Source: Clostridia bacterium (GTDB taxonomy: Bacteria > Bacillota > Clostridia > Christensenellales > Aristaeellaceae). From it: a stretch of DNA of 55,279 nucleotides. Numbering within the stretch: the first letter of the stretch is position 1; the number at the start of each line of letters is the position of its first letter. The translations under genes and the position numbers were made by a program. The stretch is from positions 1 through 55,279 of the forward strand of contig JAFQKQ010000018.1 of the NCBI GenBank assembly GCA_017396845.1, given 5' to 3'. Of this stretch, positions 34,301 to 43,737 are shown piece after piece. The notes beneath the pieces are model-generated. The model had not been told where the DNA came from. It searched no databases and saw only the letters and a program-made list of their open reading frames with translations.

Positions 34301-35968
34301 ATGAAATTCAGAGTTTCCAACCGTGTATCTCAGCCTATGAGCGGAGTATCTCTTACGGGCGGCGTTTTTCAGAGGATGTTTGAAAACAATATTGGCTTTT
34401 TGAAGGGCTTCGATCTTGACAGAATTCTCTATTGGTACCGCGTGCATAAGGGGAAAAAGTCGCCGGGCGTTCCGTATGCATTCGGGGACGGGCATTTTGA
34501 AAACAATTTGAAGGGTCAGACCGCAGGCGAATTTCTGATGGGCGCGTGTACGTCGCTTTTATGGAAGGAGGATAAAGCCCTTCGCGATATGGCAGACGCG
34601 ATCGTAGACGAAATTGCGCAGTGCAAAGATGACGACGGCTTTCTGATTCCAATCACAAGAGATGAATTCAAAACGCGCGAATACCCGAATTACACGCGCG
34701 CATGGATTACCTTTGGGCTCCTGGACGCGGGCTTCGCGGGAAACGAAAAGGCGTTTTCGCTGGCGCGCGGCATGAGCGACTGGTTCAACAGATCCGAAGT
34801 GCTTCCGTATGTGAAGGATATGAATCTGGGCTTTCAGGGAATACTCGCTTGTACCCGCGTATATACCTCTCCGATCGGGAAGAAAGAGGATATCGATACC
34901 GCGCTTATGTATTATAAGGAAGACTGGTGGCTTGACCAGCTGATCAAAGGCGATCACAGGGCGATTTACGAGCATCCGGGCAATCATCCGCATTCAACGC
35001 TTTTAACGACGCTGGAAGGCTATCATGACATCTTCAGAGCTACGGGCGATCCGAAATATCTGACCGCCGTAAAGAGCGCGCTTCATATGTATGAGGACAA
35101 GTGGCAGCATGTGGGCGGCGGAATCTCCATGTGTGAAAACGATCGGTATTTCCCCGGCTGCAATTGGCTGAGCCCCAATCACAACTATAATGAACTGTGT
35201 TCCACCAATTTCTGGGTGCTTCTCAATCAAAGAATGCATCTGCTTGAACCGGATAACGCGCATTACATGGATGAAATCGAATCCTCCCTTTATAACGTGC
35301 TTCTGGCTTCGCAGGTTTCCGACCGGGGATATCATTATCTCAATTTCCTTGAGAAGCACAAGGATATGCGCTGGCTCGACCGTGCGACCTGCTGCGCCTC
35401 TCTGGGTACGCGGCTTGCGGGACTGCTTCCGCAGTTTCTGTATTCATATGCGGAGGATGAAGTATACATCAACCTCTACGCCCAAAGCGAAGCCGCGCTT
35501 GAAAACGGCGTAAAGCTTTCGGTGCATACGGATATGCCCGAAAACGGGCGCGTGCTGGTAAAAATCCATAACTGCGATCGGCCCTTTACCCTCTATCTGC
35601 GCCATCCGCGCTGGGCGTGTGAGGATGGGAAATCCTTCTATATAAAAAAAGAAAACGTACGCGCGGGCGACATTTTCGAAATGGAATTTCCGTTCATAAT
35701 GAAGGGAGTAAAATATACGGGCGCGGAGCAGATCTACGGGAAGGAGCGCTGGGCGCTTATGAGAGGGCCGATGCTGTTTGCATGCATGGGCGCACCCGCG
35801 CCGCTCACGGTAACGTGGGATCCCGAAAACCCCGAAATGTGGTTTGAGCCCGTAAAGGGAAAATGGGACAGGCTTTCGCTTCGGGGAGATGAGATGCACG
35901 AATACCGCGCGTATGCGTCGATTGAGGACGAGCCGTTCAGCGTTTATCCTGTCCTCTTGCGGCCGTAG
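34301..35968 (+). CDS. GH127-like glycosidase (DUF1680, beta-L-arabinofuranosidase type)
   Basis: A 555-residue cytoplasmic protein with the (alpha/alpha)6 barrel and C-terminal beta domain of GH127. The zinc/nucleophile set known from HypBA1 appears present: ELC (Glu and Cys ligands) in NYNELCSTNF and the Cys-Cys pair in RATCCASLGTRL, where the first Cys would be the nucleophile. FLYSYAEDEVYINLYAQSEA follows, a family signature. The acid/base Glu is not certain: CEN sits 19 rather than 16 residues before the ELC Glu. Start 34301 follows GAGGAGG at 9 nt; an upstream ATG at 34283 lies in that site. The 3' end overlaps the next gene, on the opposite strand, by 32 bases. Confidence 0.8.
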   Translation: MKFRVSNRVSQPMSGVSLTGGVFQRMFENNIGFLKGFDLDRILYWYRVHKGKKSPGVPYAFGDGHFENNLKGQTAGEFLMGACTSLLWKEDKALRDMADAIVDEIAQCKDDDGFLIPITRDEFKTREYPNYTRAWITFGLLDAGFAGNEKAFSLARGMSDWFNRSEVLPYVKDMNLGFQGILACTRVYTSPIGKKEDIDTALMYYKEDWWLDQLIKGDHRAIYEHPGNHPHSTLLTTLEGYHDIFRATGDPKYLTAVKSALHMYEDKWQHVGGGISMCENDRYFPGCNWLSPNHNYNELCSTNFWVLLNQRMHLLEPDNAHYMDEIESSLYNVLLASQVSDRGYHYLNFLEKHKDMRWLDRATCCASLGTRLAGLLPQFLYSYAEDEVYINLYAQSEAALENGVKLSVHTDMPENGRVLVKIHNCDRPFTLYLRHPRWACEDGKSFYIKKENVRAGDIFEMEFPFIMKGVKYTGAEQIYGKERWALMRGPMLFACMGAPAPLTVTWDPENPEMWFEPVKGKWDRLSLRGDEMHEYRAYASIEDEPFSVYPVLLRP

Positions 35969-36842
35969 GGCGAATGAGCGCTTTTTCTCTGCCCTCTGAA
36001 AAGCGGAACCAGCCGCGAAGGTAATCGCGAAGCATATCCGGGTGCGTTTCCATCGCCATGTGCGCGGCGCGCACCAGATGCTTTTCCGCTTCCGGCAGCT
36101 GCTTTTTAAGTTTCAGGGGAATCTGACCGCCGAAAATCTTATCTTCAAGACCCCAGATCAGCATGAGCGGGGTCTTGATTTCGTATGCCGCATCGCTGAG
36201 CCGATAGCCGTCCTTCAAAACCTTGTACATGAGCTGCGCAGTGTTTTTTCGGCTCAGCATGCGGTTCAGGGAAAGCAGACGCTCTTTTTTCACACTCCTG
36301 CCGTAAATCTTTTCGGCGAGCTTCTTAAAGCGCTTTTTATTGAGTATGTAGTGCTTGTGCCAGGCTTCGATCAGACCTTTTCCGCCTTTGGATATGAGGA
36401 AGGCGTGAAGGGGCGAAACCAGAAAGCGTTCGACGACGGGGCTCAACAGTACGCGGGAAAGCGTGCTGTCCGGCTGATACAGCGCCATGGTCATCACGGC
36501 TGCCGCGCCGTTTCCGTGGCCGATCAAATGCCATTTCGTCTGCTCCTCTGCGCGGCTTTTCTCCACTTCGTCCAATATTCCCCAGAGGATCTGGGCGCGG
36601 GTGTCGTTATCCTGAGGCGCGGACGCGGATGCGGGGCACTTGCCGAAGCCCGGAAGATCGGCGCATACGACGAGGCAGCCGGACGATGCGAGCATTTCCG
36701 CAAGCTTGTTCCAGGCTGTGAGGTCGGATGCGGGCGAAGAAACAAAGAGGGCGCGGTGCTGAATGGAGGGAGTATCCGGCGTATAAATGCGCGCAAAAAC
36801 GCGGATGCCCTGAAAGGACAAACGCATATCTTCTTTACGCAT
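35937..36842 (-). CDS. Alpha/beta hydrolase-fold protein lacking the nucleophile serine
   Basis: A 301-residue cytoplasmic protein with the alpha/beta-hydrolase layout: ADLPGFGKCP, the elbow HLIGHGNGAAA, the acid position in LMLIWGLEDK, and a candidate catalytic His in RAAHMAMETHPD. The elbow would normally be GHSxG; here residue 110 is Gly (codon GGA), two base changes from a Ser AGC codon. The protein is therefore probably not a serine hydrolase and may bind a ligand or partner. Start follows AAGGAGG at 7 nt. It is a single gene facing the GH127-like gene. Confidence 0.78.
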   Translation of the reverse strand: MRKEDMRLSFQGIRVFARIYTPDTPSIQHRALFVSSPASDLTAWNKLAEMLASSGCLVVCADLPGFGKCPASASAPQDNDTRAQILWGILDEVEKSRAEEQTKWHLIGHGNGAAAVMTMALYQPDSTLSRVLLSPVVERFLVSPLHAFLISKGGKGLIEAWHKHYILNKKRFKKLAEKIYGRSVKKERLLSLNRMLSRKNTAQLMYKVLKDGYRLSDAAYEIKTPLMLIWGLEDKIFGGQIPLKLKKQLPEAEKHLVRAAHMAMETHPDMLRDYLRGWFRFSEGREKALIRPTAARGQDKR

Positions 36843-37047
36843 ACAGCCGCCTCCTTGCTTATGACATAAAAACGCACTTTATATTGTATCACAGGATCGA
36901 AAATCATACATTTCCAATGTATTGAGCTTTCGCTACAATTCGCTGACAAACTTTACACAGGTAACGAAAAAGCATCGAAATCGTAAGGTAAATAACAAAC
37001 GGCGTATTTTGCTCTGCAGATTTCAAGTTTATATCACATTATTTCCG

Positions 37048-37076
37048 TTTATGCGCCTCTCTTTGCGTGCTATAAT
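37048..37076 (+). promoter_or_regulatory. Promoter of the zinc-ribbon/DUF5685/DnaJ operon
   Basis: TTTATG (37048-37053, weak -35) and TATAAT (37071-37076, perfect -10) with a 17-nt spacer, 46 bases upstream of the start at 37123. Confidence 0.55.
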
Positions 37077-37122
37077 AAAGACACGGCGAATAGAAAGCGC
37101 CGAACACACCGGAGGGATTACA

Positions 37123-37527
37123 ATGAACAAATTTCAGAATTCCATGTATCGTTTTTTTATCGGCAGACGCGGCACGGACCAATTGACTTTTGCGCTTCTG
37201 ATTACAGCTGTAATTTTAAGCCTGATTTCGAGCATCTTCGGCTTATTGATCGGCAGCATTCTTTCAACTGCCATGTGGATATACTCGCTGTTTCGCATGC
37301 TGTCAAAAAATATCCCCGCCCGCGAAAAGGAGAATCAATGGTTCCTGTCGAAATATACGCCCGTTTCCATGTATCTTAAGCAGGCGAAGGTACGTTTTCA
37401 GAATCGCAAGGTATATCTGTATTACCATTGCCCGCAGTGCAAGGCGTGGCTCAAGCTTCCCAGGCACATCGGCGAAAAGACGGTTACCTGCGGTAAATGC
37501 GGCGCAACGTTTAAAAAGAAGGCGTAG
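37123..37527 (+). CDS. Small membrane protein with C-terminal zinc ribbon
   Basis: A 134-residue protein with two closely spaced membrane helices (about residues 22-54) and a C-terminal zinc ribbon YHCPQCKAW...CGKCGATFKKKA. The family is common in Clostridia near DUF5685 and DnaJ-like genes; function unknown. The start at 37123 has GGAGG 8 nt upstream; the frame is open further upstream but without a ribosome site and across the promoter. It lies 6 bases before the DUF5685 gene, so it is the first gene of a three-gene operon. Confidence 0.72.
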   Translation: MNKFQNSMYRFFIGRRGTDQLTFALLITAVILSLISSIFGLLIGSILSTAMWIYSLFRMLSKNIPAREKENQWFLSKYTPVSMYLKQAKVRFQNRKVYLYYHCPQCKAWLKLPRHIGEKTVTCGKCGATFKKKA

Positions 37528-37533
37528 AGAACG

Positions 37534-38376
37534 ATGTTTGGCTATGTTACCGTAAATACAGAAGAGCTTACAACCGAACAGACGGCTCGCTTTAAAGAGG
37601 TGTACTGCGGCGTATGCACGTGCCTGAAAGGGATCAGCGGGCATACGGGCAGACTTGCCTTGAGCTATGACTGCACGTTTTTGGCGCTTTTGCTAAACGC
37701 GCTCTACGAGCCGGAGGAAATTGCGGGCGAAGCGCGGTGCATAACGCATCCCGTCAGAAAACGAAAGTATTCCGTCAGCGAAATGACGGAATATGCGGCG
37801 GATATGAATCTGCTTTTGTTCTACTTAAGCGCGCTGGACGGCTGGGAGGACGAGGGGAAATGCGTAAAATACGCGCTTTCGAAGCTCTATCAAAAAAATG
37901 CCGAGAAGGTGAGCCTCAAATATCCGCATAAAACGCAGGTCATACAAAAAGAGCTTAAGCGGCTTCATGAAATCGAAAAGGAGCGCGTATCGGATATAGA
38001 CGCGCCTGCATCCTGCTTTGGGCGGCTGCTTTCCGAAGTGTTTGTGTGGCGTGAGGACGAATGGGCGCATATTCTCAGGGATATGGGCTATGCACTCGGA
38101 AGATATATCTATATAATGGATGCGTGGGACGATCTGAAGAAGGATGAAAAAGCGAGCGCTTATAATCCGCTTTCATCAATCAGATGCGAAGAAGACTACG
38201 AAGAGCGCGTACACAGCATACTTATGATGGAAATCGCGGAATGCGCGATGGCGTTTGAAAAGCTGCCTATCGTGCAGGATGCGGAGATTCTCAGAAATAT
38301 ACTGTATTCCGGCGTATGGATGAAATACGTTTATAAGAAGGATGCAATGAACAGAAAGGGAAAGAAGACCACATGA
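37534..38376 (+). CDS. DUF5685 family protein
   Basis: A 280-residue cytoplasmic protein with the N-terminal family pattern [20 protein letters not shown], then [12 protein letters not shown] with closely placed cysteines and [20 protein letters not shown] helical region [21 protein letters not shown] carries Asp residues in a spacing reminiscent of isoprenoid-synthase folds; no reaction is known. It overlaps the downstream DnaJ-like gene by ATGA, a constant neighbour of this family, which points to a chaperone- or metal-linked role that remains unproven. Confidence 0.8.
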   Translation: MFGYVTVNTEELTTEQTARFKEVYCGVCTCLKGISGHTGRLALSYDCTFLALLLNALYEPEEIAGEARCITHPVRKRKYSVSEMTEYAADMNLLLFYLSALDGWEDEGKCVKYALSKLYQKNAEKVSLKYPHKTQVIQKELKRLHEIEKERVSDIDAPASCFGRLLSEVFVWREDEWAHILRDMGYALGRYIYIMDAWDDLKKDEKASAYNPLSSIRCEEDYEERVHSILMMEIAECAMAFEKLPIVQDAEILRNILYSGVWMKYVYKKDAMNRKGKKTT

Positions 38377-39074
38377 TTCAGGATCCGTATCGAGTGCTGG
38401 GCGTTGAGCATAGCGCCACGGACGACGAGATCAAAAAAGCATATAGAAATCTGGCCAAAAAGTATCATCCCGATGTGAATCAGGGATCGCCCGAAGCCGA
38501 ACAGAAAATGAAGGAAATCAATGAGGCGTACGACATGATCGTAAATAAGAAGTATACGCCCGGACAGAATTCTTCAGGCTATTCCGGCTACGGTCAGGGG
38601 CCGTACGGCGGTCAGGGCGCATCCTACGGGGGATACGGCCCGTTCGGCGGCTTCGGCGGTTTTGGCGGCTATCAATATAATGCCGGAAGAGGGCAAAACA
38701 CGTATACCGGCGGGGCGGATGAGTCGGCGGATATGCGCGCGGTTCGCAATTACCTGAACAGCGGCCATTATCAGGAGGCGCTGAATCTTCTTTCGCAGAT
38801 TTCCGTTCGCGGGCCGAGATGGTGTTACTATATGGCGGTTGCAAATGAGGGGCTCGGAAACCGCATTAACGCGCTCAATTATGCGCAGCAGGCTGTGAGA
38901 ATGGATCCCAACAATCAGGAATACAGGGAGCTTCTGGAGCGCCTGCAGTATGCGCAGTACGCCTATCAGGCCAACGGAAGAAATTTTTCAATGCCGGGCG
39001 GCATGAGGGTTTGCTTTAATTTCTGTCTGCTTCCGCTTCTGTGCAGATATTTATCGTTTTTTTTCTGCTGCTGA
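38373..39074 (+). CDS. DnaJ-domain protein with TPR-like helices and cysteine-rich tail
   Basis: A 233-residue co-chaperone-like protein. Residues 1-65 are a J domain with the HPD triad (32-34) needed to stimulate Hsp70. A Gly/Tyr-rich linker follows (about 68-115), then TPR-like helices ([34 protein letters not shown]), and a short hydrophobic C-terminus with several cysteines (about 208-233) that may insert into the membrane or bind metal. The last 59 bases overlap the 3' end of lgt on the other strand, so the tail is coded opposite the lgt tail. Confidence 0.83.
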   Translation: MIQDPYRVLGVEHSATDDEIKKAYRNLAKKYHPDVNQGSPEAEQKMKEINEAYDMIVNKKYTPGQNSSGYSGYGQGPYGGQGASYGGYGPFGGFGGFGGYQYNAGRGQNTYTGGADESADMRAVRNYLNSGHYQEALNLLSQISVRGPRWCYYMAVANEGLGNRINALNYAQQAVRMDPNNQEYRELLERLQYAQYAYQANGRNFSMPGGMRVCFNFCLLPLLCRYLSFFFCC

Positions 39075-39990
39075 CGGAACGTACGAATATCAGATATATC
39101 GAGAACGCAGAGCTGATCGCGAGCGATGGTATAAACAGGGGCTTTGTAAAGCCGAATGAAAACACGGCGTCAATGAGCGCAGTCAGCGCCGCCGCGGATG
39201 GCAGTACGGCCGCCGCGCGGCGCTTTTTTGAGGGCTTTGAGGATATCAGCAAATACCCAAGGCATAGGAGAATGATAAGTGCGCTCAGCGCCTGAGATAC
39301 GCGGATGGATGAAATATACAGGCTGTCCGTTCGGATGCCCTCGACGATTGCCCGCTCAAACGAATAGAGCACTGCGTAATATATAAACGCTGCGCCCGGA
39401 AATGCAAACGCCTTCTTTTTTTCAAGCAGCAGTATTGAAAAGACGATACAAAGGCACCATACGGATTCATAGAAAAATGCTGCGGCATGCCATGCATTCA
39501 GCCGCTCAATGTACACGGCGAATGGAAAAAACTGGAGGGCGGGATTGGTTATTTCCATGCCGAAGGCTTCCTGATTGATGAAATTTCCCCATCTTCCGAC
39601 TGCCTGTCCAAGCGCAACAGAAGGCGCGGCGAGATCGGCAAGGGAGAAAAAGGAGAGCTTCCGCTTTTTTGAAAACAGAAATCCCGTGAGAATGCCAAAG
39701 AGTATGCCGCCGTAGATTGCCATGCCGCCGGAGCGGATGGAAAACACGGAAATGGGATCCTGAATGTAGAAGTCCAGATTGAACAGTACGTAGTACAGCC
39801 TTGCGCCGATGATCGACATGGGAAGTACCCACAGGCTTAAATCAATCACGGTATCCTTTGGAAAGCCGTATCGCTTTTCCCGCTTCTCGGCGATGAATAC
39901 GCCTGAAAATACGCCCAGGGCGATCAGTATTCCGTAATAGCGGATGGGGAAATTGAAGATTTCTATGGCGGTTTGGGTGAATTTCAGCAT
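39016..39990 (-). CDS. lgt: Prolipoprotein diacylglyceryl transferase
   Basis: Lgt attaches diacylglycerol to the lipobox cysteine of prolipoproteins in the membrane. The protein (about 324 residues, seven helices) has [11 protein letters not shown] near the N-terminus, [14 protein letters not shown] and [13 protein letters not shown], the latter containing the conserved Arg and Asn of the active-site loop. The C-terminus (about 60 residues) is longer than usual and overlaps the DnaJ-like gene. The start at 39990 follows GAAGGG at 8 nt; a 29-codon longer frame has no ribosome site. lspA, the next enzyme of the pathway, is 4 kb away. Confidence 0.92.
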   Translation of the reverse strand: MLKFTQTAIEIFNFPIRYYGILIALGVFSGVFIAEKREKRYGFPKDTVIDLSLWVLPMSIIGARLYYVLFNLDFYIQDPISVFSIRSGGMAIYGGILFGILTGFLFSKKRKLSFFSLADLAAPSVALGQAVGRWGNFINQEAFGMEITNPALQFFPFAVYIERLNAWHAAAFFYESVWCLCIVFSILLLEKKKAFAFPGAAFIYYAVLYSFERAIVEGIRTDSLYISSIRVSQALSALIILLCLGYLLISSKPSKKRRAAAVLPSAAALTALIDAVFSFGFTKPLFIPSLAISSAFSIYLIFVRSVSSRKKTINICTEAEADRN

Positions 39991-40159
39991 GATGCGCGCC
40001 CTTCTTTTCATTTTTCCGGTTAAATTATAGGGGCTAAAGGGTGAAATTGTCAATCCTTTCGCAAAGGAAGGTTGCAATGAAACGAGTTTTCGTATATAAT
40101 CTATGGATACTGGTTTATTATGCGCATTTGTTGATGCGGTATACGTCGGAGGCGGAATT

Positions 40160-41338
40160 ATGGCTAAGGTACGCGTAACGGGAAGGTTTTATGTGTTTCT
40201 GATGCTCGTAGCGGCCATTGTGCTTTTTATATTCAGGGACAGCATATTTACCACCAGTGAAAGCGCGGTAGTTACCACGTCCGTCGCCAAGGATGTGCGT
40301 CAGGTGAAGGCCGTAATCGTTCGCGACGAGACGCTGTACTCCGAGAAACAGGTTTCCCGCGTGGAGTTCATTGCCCCCGAACACACGCTGGTTCGCGCGG
40401 GCGATCCGGTGGCGTATGTGTATTCTCTGGAATACAGCGAAAGACTGATTAACGAGCTGAACAACATCCGCAAAAACATACAGCAGTACCACAAGGTGGT
40501 TCTCGGAAACGAATTGGATTCGCAGCTTGAGGTGTACGATCTTACGGTCAAGCAGAAGGCGCTGGATCTTAAGAGCCTCGTCAGAAGAACCACGAACGGC
40601 AACTTCTTAAAGCTTGTAGAGCAGCTGGAATCGTCCATGGAGGAAAGGCGTCAGTACATGAGCGCCAACATGCGAAGCGATACCAAGCTCATCAAATACT
40701 ACGACGAAGAAAAGCAGAAGATCAGCACCATCGACGGCTGGCGCACGGCCAAGCAGACGGACAGAGACGGCATTGTGAGCTTTTATCTGGACGGATATGA
40801 AGATGTACTCACCGTGGATTCCATGGAGGATTTCACCATTTCAAAAATGCAGACCGTGCTTGCGGGCGGAAGCCTGGGCGATTCGTCAAGCCGTACGAAC
40901 ACGGATATCTTCCGCGTTGTGAATCAGAATAACTGGTACATGGTTGTGTTGAGCGAGGACAGCTCGTGGAATCCCGTCATCGGAAACACGTACACGTTCC
41001 AGATGCAGGGCTTTGAGGATCTCGTGTATACGGGCGTCGTATCGCGCGTTCAGAAAAGCGGAACGACGGTCATGGCGCAGCTTGCGGTAACGGATCCCAT
41101 CGGCCCCCTGATCTATCAAAGAAGCGGCATTGCTGCGTTGGGCACGGATCTTTCCGGATTCTCGGTTCCCGCAAAGGCGATTGTTAAGCGCGACGGTCAG
41201 GACGGCGTATTACTCTTTGACGTTCCGGGCGGAACGTTTATACCGGTTGAGGTCATTCATCAGGACGGCGACAGAGCGCTGATATTCCCGATGGTCGAAG
41301 GCGCGATCGTCGTAGGCTCGCATGTTCTGATCGAATAG
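40160..41338 (+). CDS. HlyD-like membrane-fusion protein
   Basis: A 392-residue protein with one N-terminal membrane helix (about 10-27), then a HlyD-type arrangement: a barrel/lipoyl-like segment (RQVKAVIVRDETLYSEKQ, VEFIAPEHTLVRAGDPVAYV), a helical stretch of about 60 residues (NELNNIRKNIQQYHKVVLG...), and a beta C-terminus (VPAKAIVKRDGQDGVLLF). Such proteins usually join exporters; in Clostridia this one sits upstream of the PLPBP-sepF cluster without a transporter, so its role is open. Start has GGAGGCGG 6 nt upstream. PLPBP follows after 9 bases. Confidence 0.78.
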   Translation: MAKVRVTGRFYVFLMLVAAIVLFIFRDSIFTTSESAVVTTSVAKDVRQVKAVIVRDETLYSEKQVSRVEFIAPEHTLVRAGDPVAYVYSLEYSERLINELNNIRKNIQQYHKVVLGNELDSQLEVYDLTVKQKALDLKSLVRRTTNGNFLKLVEQLESSMEERRQYMSANMRSDTKLIKYYDEEKQKISTIDGWRTAKQTDRDGIVSFYLDGYEDVLTVDSMEDFTISKMQTVLAGGSLGDSSSRTNTDIFRVVNQNNWYMVVLSEDSSWNPVIGNTYTFQMQGFEDLVYTGVVSRVQKSGTTVMAQLAVTDPIGPLIYQRSGIAALGTDLSGFSVPAKAIVKRDGQDGVLLFDVPGGTFIPVEVIHQDGDRALIFPMVEGAIVVGSHVLIE

Positions 41339-41347
41339 GAGGAGCGG

Positions 41348-42031
41348 ATGAGGGATAAAGAAGAAATCCTTTTCAGGTATAAAGGCCTTCATGATACGCT
41401 GAATGATATGAGCGGAAAATGGGGCGGCGTAAAGATTCTTCCGGTTACAAAGACGGTGGACGCCGAGAGGATACTGTATCTCAAAGAAGCGGGCGTTGAA
41501 CAAATCGGCGAAAACCGAGTGCAGGAAGCGATGGAGAAGCTGGATGCGCTGAATGGCGCGTTCGATATTCACATTATCGGGCGCATGCAGACCAATAAAG
41601 CCAAGTATGCTTCGCGCTTTGCCTCCGTTATCCAGTCCATAGACAGAATCGAGCTTTGCGAGGCACTGGAAAGGGCGCTTGACAAAGCGGGGCGCACAAT
41701 GAAGGCGCTGATTGAAGTGAACATCGGCAATGATCCGAACAAGGCCGGGATTTCGGAAGAGGAAACGTCGGATTTTGTGAGGAAAATGAAGGCGTATCCG
41801 CACTTGATCGTAAAGGGGCTTATGACGGTTGCGCCGATTGTTCAGGACGCGGAGGAAGTTCGCCCGTATTTTCAGAGGATGCGCCGCCTGTTTGACGGCA
41901 TACGCCAGGAAAGCGGCGGAGAGAATATGGATACGCTGTCGATGGGCATGTCGAACGACTGCTTTATCGCCGCCCAGGAGGGCGCTACAATAGTGAGGAT
42001 CGGCTCTGCGATCTTCGGACGCAGGCAGTAA
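41348..42031 (+). CDS. PLP-binding protein, YggS/PROSC family
   Basis: A 227-residue cytoplasmic single-barrel PLP protein (PLPBP) that buffers pyridoxal phosphate and influences amino-acid pools. The PLP lysine is in ILPVTKTVDAERI, followed by EQIGENRVQEAMEKL, HIIGRMQTNKAKY, and the phosphate-binding end LSMGMSNDCFIAAQEGATIVRIGSAIFG. The position directly before sepF in a division cluster is a conserved feature of Bacillota. Ribosome site AGGAGG overlaps the end of the preceding gene. Confidence 0.92.
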   Translation: MRDKEEILFRYKGLHDTLNDMSGKWGGVKILPVTKTVDAERILYLKEAGVEQIGENRVQEAMEKLDALNGAFDIHIIGRMQTNKAKYASRFASVIQSIDRIELCEALERALDKAGRTMKALIEVNIGNDPNKAGISEEETSDFVRKMKAYPHLIVKGLMTVAPIVQDAEEVRPYFQRMRRLFDGIRQESGGENMDTLSMGMSNDCFIAAQEGATIVRIGSAIFGRRQ

Positions 42032-42081
42032 AAAACCTTTTTCGCGCGAAGACGGCGCGTCAGCAATTGGAGGAATTGGAA

Positions 42082-42678
42082 ATGGCTCAGAAATCCGGCC
42101 TGAACTTCAAAAGAGTTTTGGAGTTTATTGGGGTCGTGGAAACAAGCAATGAGACGGAAACGAACGCAAGAAGGCAGAGATACGAGGAAGAGGCGTATGA
42201 AGAGCCCAGATATACGCCGCCCCGCAGCCGTATGCGCGAGGAGTATGACGATTACGGCGAGCAGCGTGAACCGCGCTATGATCAGCGCCGCTCATACCGC
42301 GCGCCGGCGGAGGATGTCCGGCGGCGTCCGAATCCGAAAAGCCGTCCTCAGCCGAATCAGAAACAGCGTCCCGCGCCGGGTGACCGCGGCATGGTGCGCT
42401 CGGAAACAGCCATTGAGGCCAATACCAGCACTATGGTTTATTACCTGCACTCACTTTCCGAATGCGGCGACGTAATTCAGGATCTGATTCGCGGAAACAG
42501 CGTGTTTATGAATCTGGAAGAGACGGATTCCGCGCAGATGCAGCGCATTGTGGATACTCTGGCCGGCGCGACCTTCGCGCTGAATGCGAAAATCCGCAAG
42601 GTTTCCGAAAAAACATATCTGATTGCCCCAAAGAATGTAAGCGTTAATATGACCCGAAGCGTAGAGCGCAGATATTAA
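42082..42678 (+). CDS. sepF: Cell division protein SepF
   Basis: SepF bundles FtsZ polymers and anchors the Z ring to the membrane. The protein is 198 residues: an N-terminal amphipathic segment (GLNFKRVLEFIGVVE), a long disordered Arg/Tyr/Pro-rich linker (about 25-110), and the C-terminal SepF core (STMVYYLHSLSECGDVIQDL, ADSAQMQRIVDTLAGATFAL-type helix, KVSEKTYLIAPKNVSV). The start at 42082 follows GGAGGAATT at 7 nt. sepF, YggT and divIVA follow each other as in most Bacillota. Confidence 0.92.
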   Translation: MAQKSGLNFKRVLEFIGVVETSNETETNARRQRYEEEAYEEPRYTPPRSRMREEYDDYGEQREPRYDQRRSYRAPAEDVRRRPNPKSRPQPNQKQRPAPGDRGMVRSETAIEANTSTMVYYLHSLSECGDVIQDLIRGNSVFMNLEETDSAQMQRIVDTLAGATFALNAKIRKVSEKTYLIAPKNVSVNMTRSVERRY

Positions 42679-42688
42679 GAGGAGAAAT

Positions 42689-42970
42689 ATGAGTTCAACT
42701 GTTCGTATGCTGATTGGCGAGGGCATTTATTATTTTCTCATGCTCCTGGATTATGCGATACTGATCCGCGTAATTCTGAGCTGGTTCATGGATCCCTTCA
42801 GCAAGGTAATGCAGGTGTTTATACTGATTACCGAGCCCGTAATCGCGCCGATCAGAAATCTCATGTCCCGCATTATGGGAAATTCAATGATGCGCCTTGA
42901 TTTTTCCCCCTTTATCGCGATGTTCCTTTTGACGCTGATCAGGAATGTTGTGATGCGTATGTTCTTTTGA
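42689..42970 (+). CDS. YggT family membrane protein
   Basis: A 93-residue integral membrane protein with two hydrophobic segments (YYFLMLLDYAILIRVILSWF and FIAMFLLTLIRNVVMRMFF) separated by the family motif TEPVIAPIRNLMSRI. YggT proteins are found beside sepF and divIVA and are linked to division or osmotic stress, without an established mechanism. It is 10 bases downstream of sepF with AGAGGAGA as ribosome site. Confidence 0.9.
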   Translation: MSSTVRMLIGEGIYYFLMLLDYAILIRVILSWFMDPFSKVMQVFILITEPVIAPIRNLMSRIMGNSMMRLDFSPFIAMFLLTLIRNVVMRMFF

Positions 42971-43085
42971 AAATGGGAAAAATTGATAAAAGTGTGTTAC
43001 AGGCAGGAATTTTATGAATTTTGTAGAATAGCATGAGTAACTCGGAAAACCATGTTATCAGTACCAATGAAAGGAAAGATATACT

Positions 43086-43613
43086 ATGGCAATCACTGTA
43101 AAGGATATTCGTGATAAGCAGTTCGCTCAGGAAGTCCGCGGCTACAATGTAGACGAGGTAGACGATTTTCTCGATGCGCTCGCACTTCAGATGGAGCAGC
43201 TCGTCCGCGAGAACATTTCTCTGAAGAACGCGCTTAAGGAAGCCGAGGAGAAGGCGGAAGCGGCGCTGGAGCCCTCCGACGTAGCCAATGTGCCCGCCGT
43301 TCAGGAGAACCTGCCCGCATTCAACGAGCCCAGCTACTTCAAGAACCTCGAGACCACCCTGCGCGAGACGCTCATCAGCGCTCAGCGCATTGCCGATGAG
43401 ACGATTGACGACGCCCGCAAGAAGGCCCGCAAGATCGTAGCGGATGCAGAGGAGCAGGCTCAGACGCTGGAAGAGCAGTCCACTTTGAAGATGGCGGAAG
43501 CCAAGGCTGATTACGATGCGCTTAAGAATGCGTCCGAAGAATATCGCCGCAACTTCAGCATTCTGGTGGAAGGCCAGGCGAAGCTTCTTAAGGAGAGCCC
43601 GCTTTTCAACTGA
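43086..43613 (+). CDS. divIVA: DivIVA-domain cell division/polar scaffold protein
   Basis: DivIVA marks negatively curved membrane at septa and poles. The 175-residue protein starts with the conserved lipid-binding region ITVKDIRDKQFAQEVRGYNVDEVDDFLD, followed by coiled coils (about 35-65 and 90-170, rich in Glu, Lys, Ala and Gln). The codon usage is strikingly biased towards C- and G-ending codons compared with neighbours, which fits a highly expressed gene. AAAGGAAAG precedes the start. The 115-base upstream gap has no clear promoter. Confidence 0.92.
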   Translation: MAITVKDIRDKQFAQEVRGYNVDEVDDFLDALALQMEQLVRENISLKNALKEAEEKAEAALEPSDVANVPAVQENLPAFNEPSYFKNLETTLRETLISAQRIADETIDDARKKARKIVADAEEQAQTLEEQSTLKMAEAKADYDALKNASEEYRRNFSILVEGQAKLLKESPLFN

Positions 43614-43636
43614 GAAAAATTCGCTTCCATCGATTT

Positions 43637-43678
43637 CGGAGCCGCGAACGGGATAACCCGCGTCGCCGGCTCCGATTT
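43637..43678 (+). terminator. Terminator-like hairpin after divIVA
   Basis: CGGAGCCG (43637-43644) pairs with CGGCTCCG (43667-43674), with an inner CGGG...CCCG stem, followed by a modest T run (ATTTATTTG). It separates divIVA from the next operon. Confidence 0.65.
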
Positions 43679-43737
43679 ATTTGAATGAATGTTTTTCCGC
43701 GCGCCTTCGCAAGCTATTTGCGAGGAGGTGCGTGGAG

